Notes under the pieces: model-generated | The model's database searches: none | Seen by the model: the letters and a program-made list of their open reading frames with translations, nothing else | Told to the model about the DNA's origin: nothing | In this document: positions 43,877 to 52,736 of the stretch, piece after piece | Numbering within the stretch: position 1 is the first letter of the stretch | Layout of the letters: every line of letters starts with the position of its first letter | Assembly: GCA_016702705.1 (NCBI GenBank) | Contig: JADJDM010000015.1 | Span: 124,001-188,000, forward strand | Direction: 5' to 3' | DNA from: Bacteroidota bacterium | Lineage (GTDB): Bacteria; Bacteroidota; Bacteroidia; B-17B0; Aurantibacillaceae | Length of the DNA stretch: 64,000 nucleotides | Position numbers and translations under genes: made by a program

Positions 43877-44302
43877 TTATTGCACTTTTTTTACAATTTG
43901 CCCCTTGGTAGTTTCATTTTCGCTGTAACGCACTCTGTCGCTATCTCCAATAGCCTTTTTAAGTTCTTCAATAAACTTAGTTTGATCGGCTGCTTTTTTG
44001 AATTCTTTTAGGTTAAAAACGATATCTACTTCGCCTTCTCTACCCCAACGGTAAGAATCATAAGCTGGTTTTGAAGGATGATTTTTCACAAAATTCTCAA
44101 ACTTAGTATATGCATCGCTATCTAAACCAGTTCCTATACTGAAGAAAGAAACAATGAATCGGTGTTTTTTATCGCTTTGCACATTTTTAGTATTAGAAGT
44201 ACTTGTAGTACTTGATTCGTCCTTACTCGCTTTTTCTTTACTCTTACAAGATGTTCCTGTAATAAGAGCAATTACTGAAATCATTAATATTATCTTTTTC
44301 AT
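43877..44302 (-). CDS. Small lipoprotein of unknown function
   Basis: A 141-residue product with a lipoprotein signal peptide (MKKIILMISVIALITGTSC, lipid-attachment Cys19), then a Ser/Thr/Lys-rich linker and a domain of about 90 residues: RFIVSFFSIGTGLDSDAYTKFENFV, YDSYRWGREGEVDIVFNL, KFIEELKKAIGDSDRVRY. No family is recognised, though the domain looks alpha/beta. A TACATTTG box on the minus strand lies at 44332-44339. It is monocistronic, ended by the terminator before pckA. Confidence 0.65.
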   Translation of the reverse strand: MKKIILMISVIALITGTSCKSKEKASKDESSTTSTSNTKNVQSDKKHRFIVSFFSIGTGLDSDAYTKFENFVKNHPSKPAYDSYRWGREGEVDIVFNLKEFKKAADQTKFIEELKKAIGDSDRVRYSENETTKGQIVKKVQ

Positions 44303-44389
44303 TTTGTTTAATTTTTATGTTTCTAGGTTCACAAATGTAATAATGTTACTTATAAAACAAAGCACATGCCGAAAAAAGCTTTTGTTAAA

Positions 44390-45718
44390 TTAAACAAGTT
44401 CCTTTTCTTTAAAAACAATATCAACTTGTTCTAATTCAGCTAATAAAGGCTCATATATTTCCTTTACCGTTGGCATTTGAACGCCTGTAAGTTTTATTTT
44501 ACCTGTAAGAATATTTTTAACCGTAATAGCCAAAGGCAAACCCACCGTTTTTGCCATAGCAGTGTGCGAAGAACTTTCACCTTTAACAACTAGTTCAGAT
44601 ACAATTGCTTTTTCTTTTCCATTAAGCGTGTATCCGAAATAATGTTGCATTACAATCATGTCTTTATCCTCAGCTTTTAAAAGCCATTTTTTCTCGAGCA
44701 ATGATTGCAATATTTGAGCAGGTGTTGCATCTTTTAAAGTAATTGGACTTGCATCGTAAATCCCTAGCCACTTTAATTTATCCATCACTTCAAGTAATGC
44801 ATTTTTTCCTAAGAAGTTTTTCATTCGTTCTTCTAAATCTCCTGTTCCTTCTGGTAAAAGAGCATCTATTAATTGTGCCCAATTCATATTTTCTGAACCA
44901 TGAATTTTCCATGAATCATCTGTTAATCCTAATTTAACAAATGCATCCCAAGCAATGCAATAGCCTGGCATACGAAGTGTTCCACGTAACATGGTTTTTA
45001 TGCTTTGTAAACCATACACATCTTTATAACCAATCGAATCACGATTTGCATACGCATCAAACTTACCATAACCATCAACTTCAATGGTTTCGGTTTGTGT
45101 GTAAATGCGATTGTATGGAATGAATTTTATTTTTCCGTTTTCTAAAAACTGCGCAGTTCCTTGCCCCGCTAATATAACATTGCGTGGGTTCCATGAAAAT
45201 TTATAACCCCATGGATTATCGTTACTCTCTGGGGCAACCAAGCCACCACAAAAAGATTTAAATGTGTGAACATCTCCACCTTTCTCTTGTATTTCGTGAA
45301 TTACTTTAAGTGCAGATGCGTGGTCGATACCAGGATCCAAACCTATTTCATTCATTAAAATAATTCCTTTTTGTTTGGCTGCTGAATCTAATTCTTTCAT
45401 TAAATCCGAAACATAACTCGCGGTTGCCATGTTCTTACCTAAACGAACACAATCTTTGGCAACTTCTCCATGCATAAATGCAGGTAGCATAGAAATTACT
45501 ATGTCTGATTTTTTTATTTCCTCTTCACGTTGTGCAGCATTGTTTATATCAAAAGCAATGGCTTTAGCGTTTACATGCCCCGCTGTTTTTAACTTAGCCG
45601 ATGCTTCATCAACATCACCAACTGTAATCTTCCAATTGTGTTCTGTTGAATTATTTAATAAATATTCGATCAAATAAATTGACGAGCGTCCTGCTCCGAT
45701 AACTAATATATTCTTCAT
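44390..45718 (-). CDS. Saccharopine dehydrogenase-family oxidoreductase
   Basis: A 442-residue protein with an N-terminal NAD(P)-binding motif MKNILVIGAGRSSIYLIEYLL and the SDIVISMLPAFMH segment. It also has NEIGLDPGIDHASALKVI, which is typical of the family, and SFCGGLVAPESNDNPWGYKFSW of the substrate domain. Family members form or split saccharopine in lysine metabolism (glutamate-forming type). Lysine breakdown is the best guess, but no lysine-ketoglutarate reductase is adjacent. ATG 45718 is used because the 32 preceding codons are not family-like and carry a TATTTTTG box (45738-45745). Confidence 0.85.
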   Translation of the reverse strand: MKNILVIGAGRSSIYLIEYLLNNSTEHNWKITVGDVDEASAKLKTAGHVNAKAIAFDINNAAQREEEIKKSDIVISMLPAFMHGEVAKDCVRLGKNMATASYVSDLMKELDSAAKQKGIILMNEIGLDPGIDHASALKVIHEIQEKGGDVHTFKSFCGGLVAPESNDNPWGYKFSWNPRNVILAGQGTAQFLENGKIKFIPYNRIYTQTETIEVDGYGKFDAYANRDSIGYKDVYGLQSIKTMLRGTLRMPGYCIAWDAFVKLGLTDDSWKIHGSENMNWAQLIDALLPEGTGDLEERMKNFLGKNALLEVMDKLKWLGIYDASPITLKDATPAQILQSLLEKKWLLKAEDKDMIVMQHYFGYTLNGKEKAIVSELVVKGESSSHTAMAKTVGLPLAITVKNILTGKIKLTGVQMPTVKEIYEPLLAELEQVDIVFKEKELV

Positions 45719-45931
45719 AATGGGATTAAAAGAGTGACAAAAATAACTTAATTTTACAACTTCGGACGCTGTTTGCAAGAAATCCACAATTTCCGCGTTG
45801 TGCTCAATAAACAAATGCTCATTTACTAAAGTAAACTGTGCTTTATTTTTTTCGCACGCATTGAACTTGAGAATTTCTTATCAAACAAATTGGTGTAAAA
45901 AAGGATTATGTTTTTTCTAAAATAATTACAA

Positions 45932-46345
45932 ATGAAAAACTATTTTTTAACTGTAGCAGGTATATTTGGAGCAACGGGTGTAGCGCTTGGTGCATTAGGA
46001 GCACACTTTTTAAAAGCAAAAATGCAAGCAGGTATTATTACCCCCGACCAATTAGCCGGTTTTGATACTGCAGCTAAATACCAATTGTTTCACTCCCTTG
46101 CTTTATTAATAATATTCTTTGCTAATAAAGATAAAAACCTGAAGTGGTTAAATGTAGGGGCAAATCTTTTCATTATTGGAATCATATTATTCTCTGGTTC
46201 ATTATACATATTAACTACACGCTCATTAACTGGATTAGAATCAGTAATGTTTCTTGGTCCAATAACTCCATTAGGTGGTATTGCACTTATTGGCGGTTGG
46301 GTATGTTTAATAGTACAGTCATTTAAATTAAAAAAAATCAATTAA
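45932..46345 (+). CDS. DUF423-family membrane protein
   Basis: A 137-residue protein with four hydrophobic helices. It has the DUF423 (YgdD-like) N-terminus GIFGATGVALGALGAHFLK, the AAKYQLFHSLALLIIFF segment, and the ending LGPITPLGGIALIGGWVCLIVQSF. Function is unknown across the family. It is followed 5 nt later by an M32 carboxypeptidase gene, so the two are co-transcribed. Confidence 0.88.
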   Translation: MKNYFLTVAGIFGATGVALGALGAHFLKAKMQAGIITPDQLAGFDTAAKYQLFHSLALLIIFFANKDKNLKWLNVGANLFIIGIILFSGSLYILTTRSLTGLESVMFLGPITPLGGIALIGGWVCLIVQSFKLKKIN

Positions 46346-46350
46346 GATAT

Positions 46351-47838
46351 ATGAGTTATTTAGCTTTTAAAGCACACATGCAAAAAATTGCAGATGTAGC
46401 TTATTCTATTGCCTTGTTAAGTTGGGATCAAGAAACATATATGCCCGAAAAAGGTGGGGCTTTCCGTGCGCAGCAAATAGCGACGCTTTCGGGCATACAT
46501 CATAAATTATTTACAGACCCGATTTTAGATGATTTGTTAAATCAATTAGCAAATGATACTACTTTAGATGTGAAGCAACGCAAAAATGTTGAGCTTACTA
46601 AAGAGACATTTGATAAACAAAAAAAATACAGCACTGAGTTTGTTGAGTTGATGAGCAAAACAGTTTCCGAGTGTTTTCAAGCTTGGCAAACTGCAAAAGA
46701 GAAAAATGATTTCTCTATTTACCAAGCACCATTAGAAAAATTAGTTGAGCTTAAAAAACAAGAGTGCGAATTATTAGGGTATAAAGCACATCCTTATGAT
46801 GCAATGCTTAACGAATATGAGCGCGGGGCAACTACCGCAGAAATTGAAACATTATTTGTAGATGTAAGAAAACAGCTAGTTCCATTTGTAAAACAAATTA
46901 AGGAAGCAAAACAAGTTAGTGATTCATTCTTTTTTAAGAATTACGATACAGATAAACAATGGGATTTTGGTATAGAATTATTAAAACAAATGGGTTATGA
47001 TTTTGATGCGGGTCGTCAGGATAAATCATCGCATCCCTTTACCATTAGTTTTAATCCCTTAGATGTGCGTGTTACAACACGTGTGCGTGAGAATGATGTA
47101 AGCGAAATGATTTGGAGTTGTATACACGAAGGCGGGCATGGATTGTATGAACAAGGTTTGCCAACTAACGAATATGGATTGCCTTTGGGAGAAGCTGTTT
47201 CCTTAGGAATACACGAATCACAATCTCGCTTGTGGGAAAACAATGTTGGCAGAAGTTTAGGTTATTGGAAAAAGAACATGCAACGTTTAAAAGAAATTTT
47301 CCCAGAGCAATTGAAAGATGTAAGTGCAGAAGATTTTTATAAAGCAATGAACAAGGTTGAATCATCTTTGATACGAACTAACTCAGATGAATTAACTTAT
47401 CATTTTCATATCGTGATTCGTTTCGAAATTGAAAAGGCTTTATTTGACGGGGCAATAAAAGTAAGCGACTTGCCTGCCTACTGGAATGCAAAATATAAAG
47501 AGTATTTAGATATTGATGTTCCTGATAATACAAAAGGTGTGTTGCAAGATATACATTGGAGTCATGGCTCATTTGGATATTTCCCAACTTACTCGATTGG
47601 TAGTTTTTATGCAGCTCAGTTTTTTGCTCAAGCACAAAAAGAAATTCCAGGCTTAAGTACACAAATTGAAAGTGGAGATATGAAACAATTGCTAGAGTGG
47701 TTACGCAAAAAAGTCCATGTGCATGGTCGTTTGTATTCTGCTTCTGAATTGTGCGAACAAATTTGCGGAGAGAAATTAAACTTCGCTCACTTTATGACTT
47801 ACGCAAAGGAGAAATATAAAGGGATTTATAATCTTTAG
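46351..47838 (+). CDS. M32-family metallocarboxypeptidase
   Basis: A 495-residue cytoplasmic carboxypeptidase of the Taq/Pfu type. It contains the zinc site HEGGHGLYEQG (His259, Glu260, His263) and the downstream IHESQSRLWENNVGRS with the third ligand Glu. It also has the family motifs DVRVTTRV and SNSDELTYHFHIVIRFEIE-like (TNSDELTYHFHIVIR), plus IHWSHGSFGYFPTYSIGS near the C-terminus. It removes C-terminal residues from peptides. Length is normal. The inverted-repeat element at 47843 follows directly. Confidence 0.94.
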   Translation: MSYLAFKAHMQKIADVAYSIALLSWDQETYMPEKGGAFRAQQIATLSGIHHKLFTDPILDDLLNQLANDTTLDVKQRKNVELTKETFDKQKKYSTEFVELMSKTVSECFQAWQTAKEKNDFSIYQAPLEKLVELKKQECELLGYKAHPYDAMLNEYERGATTAEIETLFVDVRKQLVPFVKQIKEAKQVSDSFFFKNYDTDKQWDFGIELLKQMGYDFDAGRQDKSSHPFTISFNPLDVRVTTRVRENDVSEMIWSCIHEGGHGLYEQGLPTNEYGLPLGEAVSLGIHESQSRLWENNVGRSLGYWKKNMQRLKEIFPEQLKDVSAEDFYKAMNKVESSLIRTNSDELTYHFHIVIRFEIEKALFDGAIKVSDLPAYWNAKYKEYLDIDVPDNTKGVLQDIHWSHGSFGYFPTYSIGSFYAAQFFAQAQKEIPGLSTQIESGDMKQLLEWLRKKVHVHGRLYSASELCEQICGEKLNFAHFMTYAKEKYKGIYNL

Positions 47839-47842
47839 AAAG

Positions 47843-47950
47843 CCACCTTTTTAACACAGAGGTACAGAGTTGCACAGAGGTTGTTTATAGCCTATATATT
47901 TCTCCGTGAAACTCTGTGTTCTCAGTGTCTCCGTGGTTAAAAATTGGTGG
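47843..47950. repeat. Gene-less inverted-repeat element related to the GxxExxY flanks
   Basis: The left arm (47843-47880) is CCACCTTTTTAACACAGAGG and onward, with CACAGAG units. The right arm (47901-47950) is TCTCCGTGAAACTCTGTG and onward, ending GGTTAAAAATTGGTGG. The arms are imperfect inverted repeats joined by a 20-bp AT-rich centre. The same CAC-AG periodicity is seen at 10610-10647 and 11059-11096. Confidence 0.65.
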
Positions 47951-47985
47951 ACGAATTTCAGTTATACCCCAATTCATATTTTGAG

Positions 47986-47993
47986 TAGATTTG
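47986..47993 (+). promoter_or_regulatory. Putative -7 promoter box of the histidine kinase gene (TAGATTTG)
   Basis: Exact TAnnTTTG match ending 13 nt before the ATG; no clear -33 element. Confidence 0.4.
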
Positions 47994-48006
47994 TCTTACA
48001 ATAAAA

Positions 48007-50892
48007 ATGTTCAAATACCTATTTTCCATATTTCTTTTTATCTCCCTCAGAATCACTCTTTCTGCGCAGCAACCTTATTATTATAAAATTGATGATGAAG
48101 CGGGCTTGCCTAGCAACGAGGTGTACGAAGTACTTCAAGATGATTTTGGTTATATGTGGATTGGTTGCGATGCAGGTTTGTATCGTTATGATGGATTTAA
48201 TTTTAAAGCCTACACCAATCCTAAACAAAATGGAAAATCTATTTCCTATTTAAGAAAAGATAAGAAAGGAAGAATTTGGTGTAAAAATTTTAACGGACAA
48301 ATTTACAGGGTAGAAAACGAACAGCTAAAACTCATCATTGATAATAGTGGTTTAGAATCAAGTGCCTCGCAATTTACAATTGATGATGATTTAAATGTTT
48401 GGCTTGCAAATAAAGATAAGCTTGAGAAATATAATGATGAAGGCAAGAATAAACAAGTTCTTTATGCTTCGAAAGGTTCAGCAGGTGCAGCTTCCAACAT
48501 ATACGAAATTCAATATTTTGATGGATTGGTTTATTTTACTCAGTATGATAAAGGCTTGCTTTCTTTTAATCCAGTTAACTCCAAAGTAACAGAATATTTT
48601 TCTAAATTAATTAGCAGCAATCATTATGGTAGATTTAATTTAACAAGGGCAAACAATCAATTATATCTTTTAGCTGAAGACAATGAAGCTGATTTGTATT
48701 CGGTTTTTGTACTTAATGATTCCTTAGAACATTTACAAACCAATTACTTTGGCAAACAAAATACTCGAGCTTATTATTTGCGTCAAGATAACAATAGAAG
48801 AGTTTGGATTTGCACATCACAAGGTGCTCAACTGCTTGGCGAAAAAGAGGAACCAATTTTTAGCGCAGAGAAAATTAGTTTTATGTTACAAGATAAAGAA
48901 GGAAATTATTGGTTTACTTCTTTGCATAACGGAATCTTTTTAGTTCCAAATTTAGATGTGAAAGTTTACTCCTTATCTAAGATAGGCAAAAGCAATTTAA
49001 CTGCTGTTTTTGCAAACACAAACAAAGATGTTATTTGTGGCGATTACTCTGGTTTTCTGTACGCGAAAGTTGCTAATGAAAATAATTTTAAGCAAGTAAG
49101 TTTAGGTTCGGAAAAATACGGGGCAGTAAAAAAAATTGCACAAGTAAAAGATAAATTATTTGTTAGCAGAATTGAATTAAGTGTTCTCGAATCAAACAAT
49201 TATAAGGTAATTTCAGATAAACGTGTTAATGCAAGAGATTTTGCAATTATGAGTGATACCATATTTGCACTTTCTTATGCAGGATTTTCTAAACGTGAAC
49301 TTAGTGATTTAAACTCTAAAATTAATACGGAAACAAATTACATCAGAAAAATTGGAGGAAGAGCGATTTATTTAGATTTTTTGAACCAAGCCTTGTTAGT
49401 GGCATTTAATGACGGTGTGTTTATTTATAAAGCTAGTAATTTAAATGAATTACTTTTTAATAAAGAACATGTTTTTGTTCAAAGTATTACATCTTATGAT
49501 AATAAAGCTTGGTTGGTAACATCCAATTTAGGCGTGTTGGTGTATGAAAATGGGCGGTTAAGTAAAAGTAATTTAACTGCCGTAGGTGTTGATGAAAAAA
49601 AGGTACGCGCTATATTTTGCAAAAACAATAAACTAATTTGTTGTGGATTAAATGAGTTATTTATTCACGATTTAATCACCAAACAAACAAAAGTTTTTAA
49701 GCAAAACTTTGGAATTAACGCACGCGACGTAACTGCCATTGAGGTGGTAGATTCAAGCATTTATTTAGCAACCAATAAAGGAATGCTTTCTTTTCCTTTA
49801 AGTCTAAGCGACAAAAACCTTGTTGCCCCAACTGTTGCAATTTATAAAATTATTGTGGAGGAAGATACATTGTTTGATAAAGAGAAATTAGAGTTAGATT
49901 ATCATAATAAAAACTTAGCAATTTATTTTACCGCAACTGCATTTAGAAGTAAAGGTTCGTTTGTATATCAATATCGTTTGTTAGGATTAGACAGTGCATG
50001 GCGTAATGTAAATGCTAAAGAAGCGAATATTGTTTTTTCATCGCTTCCTCCTGGGTCTTTTGTGTTTGAACTAAGAGCTGTAAATGAGAGTGGAATTAGC
50101 TCTACAATAAATAATAAATTAAAAATTGAAGTACTAAAACCTGTATGGCAAAAGTGGTGGTTTTATTTATTGATGATTTTACTTACTGCTTCATTGGTTA
50201 CTTTCTTATTCATCTACAGAATTAAAACTATACAGAAAAAGGCCGAAGTAAAACAAAATCTTACAAGCTCACAATTAGCAGCTATAAAGGCGCAAATGAA
50301 TCCACACTTTATGTATAACACGCTTAACTCAATTCAAGATTTGATATTGAAGAGTGATATTAAAAACACTAATTATTACTTAAGTAGATTCAGCTCATTG
50401 ATGCGTAAAATATTAGATGCCTCGCAAAGCAATGATATTGTATTGGACGAAGAAATTGAAATATTGGAATTGTATTTATCATTAGAGAAATTACGTTTTG
50501 GCGATGATTTCAGCTATGAGATTAATATTGATAAAAACATTGATATTCATCGCACACATTTGCCTTCTATTATTATCCAACCTTTTGTTGAAAATGCATT
50601 AAAGCACGGACTCTTGCATAAAAAGGGGCAAAAGAATGTGAAGCTCGATTTTGAATTAAAAGAAAACAGTTTAATTTGCTCCATTACCGATAATGGCGTT
50701 GGCCGCAAAAAAGCAGCAGAAATAAAAGAGCGCTCACCAATAAAGCACAACTCCTTTGCAACACGTGCTACCGAAAAACGTTTGGAATTAATTAACTCCG
50801 ACAGAAAAACACCAATACAACTAGAGATAATTGATTTGGAAGAAGCTGGTGTGGCTATAGGAACTAAAGTTGTGTTAAAGGTGCCAATGTAA
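48007..50892 (+). CDS. LytS-type sensor histidine kinase with beta-propeller sensor
   Basis: A 961-residue membrane kinase. A signal sequence (MFKYLFSIFLFISLRITLSAQ) leads to a periplasmic propeller of two-component-regulator type (GLPSNEVYEVLQDDFGYMWIG, then many W(V/I)xTxxG-like blades to residue 620). A Y_Y_Y domain follows (YQYRLLGLDSAWRNVNAKE), then one transmembrane helix at about 719-740 and a His_kinase domain. The phospho-acceptor is His767 in NPHFMYNTLNSIQDL; the ATP-binding part is IIQPFVENALKHG and ITDNGVGRKKAAE. Such kinases usually pair with a LytTR response regulator, but the next gene is msrB on the other strand, so this one is an orphan here. Confidence 0.9.
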   Translation: MFKYLFSIFLFISLRITLSAQQPYYYKIDDEAGLPSNEVYEVLQDDFGYMWIGCDAGLYRYDGFNFKAYTNPKQNGKSISYLRKDKKGRIWCKNFNGQIYRVENEQLKLIIDNSGLESSASQFTIDDDLNVWLANKDKLEKYNDEGKNKQVLYASKGSAGAASNIYEIQYFDGLVYFTQYDKGLLSFNPVNSKVTEYFSKLISSNHYGRFNLTRANNQLYLLAEDNEADLYSVFVLNDSLEHLQTNYFGKQNTRAYYLRQDNNRRVWICTSQGAQLLGEKEEPIFSAEKISFMLQDKEGNYWFTSLHNGIFLVPNLDVKVYSLSKIGKSNLTAVFANTNKDVICGDYSGFLYAKVANENNFKQVSLGSEKYGAVKKIAQVKDKLFVSRIELSVLESNNYKVISDKRVNARDFAIMSDTIFALSYAGFSKRELSDLNSKINTETNYIRKIGGRAIYLDFLNQALLVAFNDGVFIYKASNLNELLFNKEHVFVQSITSYDNKAWLVTSNLGVLVYENGRLSKSNLTAVGVDEKKVRAIFCKNNKLICCGLNELFIHDLITKQTKVFKQNFGINARDVTAIEVVDSSIYLATNKGMLSFPLSLSDKNLVAPTVAIYKIIVEEDTLFDKEKLELDYHNKNLAIYFTATAFRSKGSFVYQYRLLGLDSAWRNVNAKEANIVFSSLPPGSFVFELRAVNESGISSTINNKLKIEVLKPVWQKWWFYLLMILLTASLVTFLFIYRIKTIQKKAEVKQNLTSSQLAAIKAQMNPHFMYNTLNSIQDLILKSDIKNTNYYLSRFSSLMRKILDASQSNDIVLDEEIEILELYLSLEKLRFGDDFSYEINIDKNIDIHRTHLPSIIIQPFVENALKHGLLHKKGQKNVKLDFELKENSLICSITDNGVGRKKAAEIKERSPIKHNSFATRATEKRLELINSDRKTPIQLEIIDLEEAGVAIGTKVVLKVPM

Positions 50893-50893
50893 T

Positions 50894-51406
50894 TTATTTC
50901 TTCTTCGTAGTATCAGCTGGTGCAAATTGCAAAGAAATAGAGTTAACACAATACCTATTCCCGGTTGCCGTTGGACCATCATCAAAAATATGACCTAAAT
51001 GTCCTTCGCATTTTGCACACACAATTTCGGCGCGCACCATGCCATGAGAAAGATCTTTAATTTTTTTAATCTTAGTGCCATCACCAATTTCTTTATCAAA
51101 ACTTGGCCATCCACAATGCGAATCAAATTTCATATCGCTGGTAAATAACTCTGCACCGCAGCCAGCACATGAGTATGTTCCTTTATCAACAGTCATGTTA
51201 TACTTACCTGTAAAAGGCGCTTCGGTTCCTTTTTGACGTAGGATATTGTATTGTTCGGGAGTAAGAATTTGTTTCCACTCGGTTTCTGTTTTTATTACTT
51301 TATCGTTTTGCATAGTTGTAGATGTTGCCGCAGCAGGCTTTGTATTGTTTTGACAAGAAGCGAAAATAGCGCTCAGGGTGAATAATATAACTAATTGTAC
51401 TTTCAT
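50894..51406 (-). CDS. msrB: Peptide-methionine (R)-S-oxide reductase, lipoprotein form
   Basis: MsrB reduces methionine-R-sulphoxide in damaged proteins. The 170-residue product has a lipoprotein signal (MKVQLVILFTLSAIFASC), a zinc site from two CxxC pairs (YSCAGCGAELF and VCAKCEGHLGH), FDSHCGWPSFDKEI, and the catalytic Cys in NRYCVNSISL. The lipobox places it in the periplasm, where it would repair envelope proteins. It converges on the kinase gene with a 1-nt gap. Confidence 0.95.
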   Translation of the reverse strand: MKVQLVILFTLSAIFASCQNNTKPAAATSTTMQNDKVIKTETEWKQILTPEQYNILRQKGTEAPFTGKYNMTVDKGTYSCAGCGAELFTSDMKFDSHCGWPSFDKEIGDGTKIKKIKDLSHGMVRAEIVCAKCEGHLGHIFDDGPTATGNRYCVNSISLQFAPADTTKKK

Positions 51407-51489
51407 ACTTTAAAGATATGAAAAGTAATAGTAAGTGTTTGTTAATTAATTATAATGTCTAACTATTTCTTTATAAACTCCCGTAAAGT

Positions 51490-52734
51490 TTAAGCAACCC
51501 AAAAACCACTTAGATGCTTACTTATTAAATAGTAAGCAACAACATTATTAATTGCAATGAGTGCTATTACAGAAGCTGTTGCTATCAGTTTATTATTATT
51601 GTTTACAAAACTCACCAAAACAAGTATTCCCGACACTATTGCGAAACATAAAAAGTTATGAATGTGCGTGTAACTGTTAAACAACAACCAAAATACAAGC
51701 GTTGTAAAAAACAAAACGCCAACTTGTTTTAACTTAAACGAAAAATGAGAAATAAAATAGCCCAATGCGTAAAGTAAAAAAGGCGTAGCATAAATAAAAC
51801 GATTAAGGCTAAACAATAAACCTCCACGATACAACAACACTACTCCTGTTGCTCCTGCCAGGTAAGCAATCGAAAACAACATGGGTTTAGTAAATTTAAG
51901 TTTATCCCTAAACTTAGGAATAAATAACATCAACAACATGGTGAGAGCACAGCAAATCCCAATAAAAAAAGCGCTTGCATCTAAACGTGTTATGTTGTCT
52001 CCACCCCAAGTACGTATTGGCAAAGTTGGAATACTTAGTTTATTACCCCAATTTGATTGAGATTCGAAAAAAGTGAACCATTTTCCAGTATATAATTTTT
52101 GAATAGTAAAGCTGAACAGCAAACCAAGTATAAGTGTAAAAGAATAAATACTAGTTTTTATAGAGGTGTCTTTTATAGTTTTTCTATCTCTTCCCTGAAT
52201 AAAACTAATATAATACACGAAAACTATTGCTGGAATAAATATAAAAGTTGTTGGCCGGCTAACACTGCACAAAAACAATCCAAGTATGCAAAGCAGAATA
52301 CTATCTTTTCTTAAACCAATAAGAACAATACTTGCAGATGCGAAAAAAATCGCCTCGGCATAAGGCAAAAACATAAAATAAATACTAGGAACAGATAACA
52401 ATAAAAAAGATTTGAGTGTAGATAATTTCAGCTCATTTAAAAGCGCGGAAACCGCCAATGTATAAATCCCAAAATTTACTATTCCAATACCAATTGGTGT
52501 TAAATGCAATAGTTTCCAAAAAAAAGGAAACAAAGGAAAAAAGGCTGTGTTTATTTGATCGTAGCCATTGTTTTTAACTACATAGTAGTGTGCAGCATCC
52601 CAATTTAAAAATGTTGTGTTACTTATTAATGAGATTTTATTTTTAAAATAAAGTAAAGAAAACAATAAAACAAAAGCCGCTATGTAGTAACCTATCGTAA
52701 GTACTAAGTATTTGCTGAAGTTTTTAGCTTGCAT
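51490..52734 (-). CDS. PIG-V-like GT-C glycosyltransferase, multi-pass membrane protein
   Basis: A 414-residue polytopic protein with about ten hydrophobic segments. The N-terminal region has FLNWDAAHYYVVKNNGY, with the WD motif seen in GPI-mannosyltransferase 2 (PIG-V) relatives, followed by AFFPLFPFFWKLLH and LPYAEAIFFASASIVLIG. Bacterial members are taken to be polyprenyl-phosphate-sugar dependent mannosyltransferases, an inference from family. It follows the T9SS gene by 2 nt on the minus strand, so it belongs to the operon that starts at 57080. Confidence 0.75.
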   Translation of the reverse strand: MQAKNFSKYLVLTIGYYIAAFVLLFSLLYFKNKISLISNTTFLNWDAAHYYVVKNNGYDQINTAFFPLFPFFWKLLHLTPIGIGIVNFGIYTLAVSALLNELKLSTLKSFLLLSVPSIYFMFLPYAEAIFFASASIVLIGLRKDSILLCILGLFLCSVSRPTTFIFIPAIVFVYYISFIQGRDRKTIKDTSIKTSIYSFTLILGLLFSFTIQKLYTGKWFTFFESQSNWGNKLSIPTLPIRTWGGDNITRLDASAFFIGICCALTMLLMLFIPKFRDKLKFTKPMLFSIAYLAGATGVVLLYRGGLLFSLNRFIYATPFLLYALGYFISHFSFKLKQVGVLFFTTLVFWLLFNSYTHIHNFLCFAIVSGILVLVSFVNNNNKLIATASVIALIAINNVVAYYLISKHLSGFWVA

Positions 52735-52736
52735 TT

